DNA of 7,443 nucleotides. It comes from Oscillospiraceae bacterium (GTDB taxonomy: Bacteria; Bacillota; Clostridia; Oscillospirales; Oscillospiraceae). Numbering within the stretch: position 1 is the stretch's first letter; the number at the start of each line of letters is the position of its first letter. The notes under the pieces are model-generated. The model worked only from the letters and a program-made list of their open reading frames with translations. It searched no databases and was not told where the DNA came from. A program made the translations under genes and the position numbers. Shown here in pieces: positions 5,172-7,443 of the stretch. The stretch is from assembly GCA_031264545.1 (NCBI GenBank), contig JAISDV010000197.1, forward strand, positions 1-7,443, written 5' to 3'.

Positions 5172-6608
5172 TTGTATACCGCTGTCATCATGATCGTCGC
5201 CTATATGGTCATCACGACCTTAATCAGCTTCTATTTTTCCAGAAAAACAGATTCGGCGGAGAGCTATTACGTCGCGGACCGGAAGCTCAGCACCGGAATG
5301 ATCATCGCCATGCTGTTTTCCGAGTTTATTGCCGGGGCGGGAACCGTCGGCAATGCCGCGAGCGCGTTTAACGGCGGCCTGTCGTCCGTTTGGGCCAATT
5401 GGGGCATGGCGATCGGCTGCTTCATGTTCGTGCCCTTTGTCGGGCGGTTTTATCACGCCATGGCTGTTTCCAAGGGCGCAATGTCGATTCCGGAGTGTTT
5501 TCGCCTGTTTTACGACAAGCGGACGCATATCCTGCTGATCGCGATCATCGTCCTGGTCTACATCATGATCTATTCAACGCAGGCCATCGCCGCAGCGAGC
5601 GTCATCGCGCCGCTGCTCGGGGTGAATCCCCTGCTGATCACATGGATCGTCACTTTCCTGTTCATCGCCGTTACTCTCTTCGGCGGGATGGAAGGGATCG
5701 CCTGGATGAACGTCCTGCATTCGATTGTAATGTACCTGGGCATGTTTCTGGTGGCGTTTGTCGCGCTTCGCTCCGTCGGCGGGATGGATACGCTGCGCGC
5801 GGCCCTGCCGGAAAAATATTTCAGCTTTGCCCAGCCCAACCTGTCTACGATAATGGCAAGCGCGCTGGGGACCGGCCTGTCCTTTCTGGCCGCGGCAAAT
5901 GTCACCAACGGGTGCTTCTGCGCGAAAAGCGCCAAGGCGTCGAACCGCGGGATCATTCTGGCGGGCATGCTCTGCATCCCCTTCGCGCTTGCTCCGGCGA
6001 TTATCGGGATCTGCGCGCGCGTCGCGGTGCCGGCTGCCGGGAGCAACTCCGTGCTGTATACCATGGCGAACTTTCTTGGCAGCGGATACGGCGGCATCAT
6101 CAGCACGGCGATCATCGCCGCCATATACTCCCCCGGCCTGCTGCTTATTATCTGCACTGTCCTGACAAAGGACCTCTTCAAAGGTTACGTCGCCCCTCAT
6201 GCCACAGAGAAACAGCAGCTGCTTTTCACAAAGGTCCTCGTTGTGGCCGTAGGCGTCATTTCGACGATCGTCGGCCTGCACGCCGACTCGATTCTGGACC
6301 AAATGCTCGGCGCGTTTCAGATCCGCTCCGTCGTGGGTATCGTGCTGGCGGTTTCCCTGTTCTGGCCCAGGGTCTCTAAGGACGCCGCCTTCTGGTCCAT
6401 GCTCGGCGGCGGCGCCGTCGCCGTGGTCTGGCAATTTTCGGGCAGGCCCTTCGGTATTTCAACGCTCTGGCCGGCCGCGGCCGTATGCCTGATGATCCTC
6501 ATCCCGATGACGCTGTTCGGCAAAGAAAAAATCTCTCCGGGCTACCGCATGTACAAGGAAGCACTGAAGCGGACGCGCGAAATCGAGCTTGACGCGCCCC
6601 CCAGCTAA
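5172..6608 (+). CDS. Sodium:solute symporter (SSS/SLC5 family)
   Basis: This 478-aa inner-membrane transporter belongs to the family that couples solute uptake to the sodium gradient. TTG 5172 is chosen because AAGGAGG is 8 bases upstream and the first helix (residues 2-21) then begins the protein. The open frame upstream to 5034 only runs back through the hairpin and the end of the previous gene. About 12-13 hydrophobic segments are visible. Family features are 'SYYVADRKLSTG' (31-42), the TM2-like 'SEFIAGAGTVGNAASAFNGGLSS' region (about 50-72), 'FGGMEGIAWMNVLHSIVM' (170-187), 'NVTNGCFCAKSAKASNRG' (243-260) and the TM8-like 'AAIYSPGLLLIICTVLTKDLFK' region (316-337). In the last, the usual Ser-Thr/Ser sodium-ligand pair reads Ser320-Pro321. 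The specificity (carboxylate, amino acid, other) cannot be read. Its position suggests uptake of the substrate for the upstream enzyme, but the intervening stem-loop weakens the case for a single transcript. Confidence 0.9.
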   Translation: MYTAVIMIVAYMVITTLISFYFSRKTDSAESYYVADRKLSTGMIIAMLFSEFIAGAGTVGNAASAFNGGLSSVWANWGMAIGCFMFVPFVGRFYHAMAVSKGAMSIPECFRLFYDKRTHILLIAIIVLVYIMIYSTQAIAAASVIAPLLGVNPLLITWIVTFLFIAVTLFGGMEGIAWMNVLHSIVMYLGMFLVAFVALRSVGGMDTLRAALPEKYFSFAQPNLSTIMASALGTGLSFLAAANVTNGCFCAKSAKASNRGIILAGMLCIPFALAPAIIGICARVAVPAAGSNSVLYTMANFLGSGYGGIISTAIIAAIYSPGLLLIICTVLTKDLFKGYVAPHATEKQQLLFTKVLVVAVGVISTIVGLHADSILDQMLGAFQIRSVVGIVLAVSLFWPRVSKDAAFWSMLGGGAVAVVWQFSGRPFGISTLWPAAAVCLMILIPMTLFGKEKISPGYRMYKEALKRTREIELDAPPS

Positions 6609-6688
6609 AGCAAAGGACCTTACAGCGCTTCGGGTAATTGCAAAGCATGGAAAAACTTAGAACAAAATAAGTGTAGGCACTAAAGGAA

Positions 6689-6716
6689 AGGGGAAGCGGA
6701 TGAAACCACTTCCCCT
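6689..6716. terminator. Imperfect hairpin downstream of the symporter
   Basis: AGGGGAAG (6689-6696) pairs with CTTCCCCT (6709-6716). Two more G-C pairs follow after a single mismatch, giving an 11-position stem with a six-base loop. It lies 80 bp after the symporter stop and could end that transcript, but no T-run follows on the + strand. On the minus strand a weak TTTCCTTT follows. It may instead belong to the end of the decayed transposon. The rest of 6609-6774 shows no gene, and I see no convincing promoter in it. Confidence 0.35.
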
Positions 6717-6774
6717 GCGGCCTTAAAGACAGTAGAATGAATTGTTCAGAAACAAAGCTACCGGAGGCTGCAGG

Positions 6775-7371
6775 ATGAGTATAACGAAAAACGCGGTAGA
6801 TTTCAACAGATTGGAAAGAGAAGTATTCGCATTATGCTGCGCGATGGGGAGAGATACTCCGGGACGCACTGAGCAGATGGGACAAGGAACTGACGGAGGG
6901 ACGGGAGCGAACGCGGTATCGGCACAAAGGAAACCGGAAGCGTGTGTTGAAGACGGTGATGGGCGAGGTAGAATACCGGCGTACGGTGTACGAATGCAGG
7001 AGAGAAGCGCTGTATCTATCTGCTGGACGAAGCGATGGGGATAAGCAGCGGGGGCTTCATGTCCGGGCTGTTATCGGAGCGCATAGCGCAGGCAGTATGC
7101 CGGATGTCCTACCTGGCAGGCTTCACGAACAGTGAGCGAGTTGACGGGGCAAAGCGTGAGTCATACGGGCGTGTGGAACGCAGCGCAGACGATGGGCGAA
7201 GCTCTTGACGATGTTGAGCAGGCGGCGGCAGCGCGGGCGGTGGCGCACAGGGGGGCAGGAACACTTGAGGTGCCGGTGCTGTTCGAGGAGCAGGACGGCG
7301 TATATCTCAGCATACAGGGCAAAGACCGCAAGCGGTAGGGGGCACGGCAGGAGATGAAGCTGTCCCTTGCG
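6775..7371 (+). pseudogene. ISLre2-family (UPF0236-type) transposase remnant, three frameshifts and a stop
   Basis: This is the N-terminal part of a transposase of the ISLre2 family. It begins at ATG 6775 with GGAGG at 6763-6767. Conceptual repair gives 'MSITKNAVDFNRLEREVFAL', then 'LRDALSRWDKEL', 'RYRHKGNRKRVLKTVMGEVEYRR', 'LLDEAMGISSGG', 'SELTGQSVSHTGVWN', 'LFEEQDGVYLSIQGKDRKR' and 'QEMKLSLA'. This matches the family order, including the RYRHKG and MGEVEYxR motifs. Frame breaks fall near 6856, at the TATC-TATC tandem duplication (7013-7020), and near 7113; an amber TAG follows at 7336-7338. Homology stops at about 7371, after only about 200 of the 400-plus residues usual for the family, just where the CRISPR-like repeat starts. 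The gene cannot make an active transposase. The IS termini and target duplications could not be identified. Confidence 0.82.
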
Positions 7372-7374
7372 AGA

Positions 7375-7443
7375 GTTCAATCCACGCCCCCTGTGCAGGG
7401 GGCGACCTGGCAAGGCATGGCATTATGTCTGGTCAGGCGATAT
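7375..7443 (-). CRISPR. Type I-C-like CRISPR repeat plus first spacer, array cut by window end
   Basis: Bases 7375-7406 (32 nt) read on the minus strand as GTCGCCCCCTGCACAGGGGG followed by CGTGGATTGAAC. This closely resembles the type I-C consensus, which starts GTCGC, has a G/C-rich palindrome, and ends GTGGATTGAAAT. The stem CGCCCCCTG/CAGGGGGCG is intact. The remaining 37 nt (7407-7443) fit one I-C spacer, so a second repeat would begin at or just inside the right edge. Given the usual transcription direction, this is the leader-distal repeat, which fits its altered AAC end. Only one repeat is visible, and no cas genes are in the window. Confidence 0.6.

Noticed and set aside
5574..6434. 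286-codon minus-strand frame opposite the symporter
   Set aside because: Its His/Asp/Arg/Gly-rich composition is the typical mirror of membrane-protein codons; the sense strand is clearly an SSS transporter.
7385..7404. G/C-rich inverted repeat as an intrinsic terminator
   Set aside because: No T-run follows on either strand, and the flanking GTTCAATCCACG and GCGAC fit a type I-C CRISPR repeat better.

Overview
The window is about 60% GC by eye, and every identifiable gene lies on the + strand. Its main part is a compact operon of a type found in anaerobic Firmicutes, probably an Oscillospiraceae- or Clostridia-like gut or sediment anaerobe. I infer this from strong AAAGGAGG ribosome sites, TTG and GTG starts, oxygen-sensitive iron-sulfur enzyme families, an ISLre2-family transposase remnant and a type I-C CRISPR-like repeat. 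No taxonomic marker gene is present, so the assignment is tentative.

Region 1 (1-5104) is a six-gene cluster. It starts with the 3' part of a 2-hydroxyacyl-CoA dehydratase / benzoyl-CoA reductase family subunit that is cut by the left edge. A second, unusually long (553 aa) member of the same superfamily follows. Next come a CooC/AcsF-like nickel-maturation ATPase with the CxC motif, an HgdC/BadF-type activator (ATP-dependent iron-sulfur reductase), a 55-aa single-helix membrane protein that is easily missed, and a 243-aa protein. That last protein appears to match the middle domain of acetyl-CoA synthase (CdhC/AcsB) and ends in a short three-cysteine motif in place of a full A-cluster domain. 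Spacing is tight: most genes are 10-45 bp apart, and the small gene overlaps the activator by 8 bp. A plausible reading is an ATP-driven, very low-potential reductase: the activator injects electrons into the two dehydratase-like subunits, the CooC-like ATPase may insert a metal, and the ACS-like protein is an additional metal- or cofactor-binding partner. The substrate cannot be read from the sequence.

Region 2 (5105-6608) opens with a strong hairpin with a 14-bp stem, followed within a few bases by the ribosome site of a sodium:solute symporter (SSS family) that starts with TTG. The symporter could import the substrate or a precursor for the upstream enzyme, but the hairpin means the two may be only partly co-transcribed.

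Region 3 (6609-7443) is decayed mobile DNA: a short intergenic stretch with one imperfect hairpin, then the N-terminal part of an ISLre2-family transposase broken by three frameshifts and an amber stop. The transposase homology ends abruptly within a few bases of a sequence that looks like a type I-C CRISPR repeat in reverse orientation, followed by about 35-37 nt to the window edge. This would be the leader-distal end of an array lying to the right.
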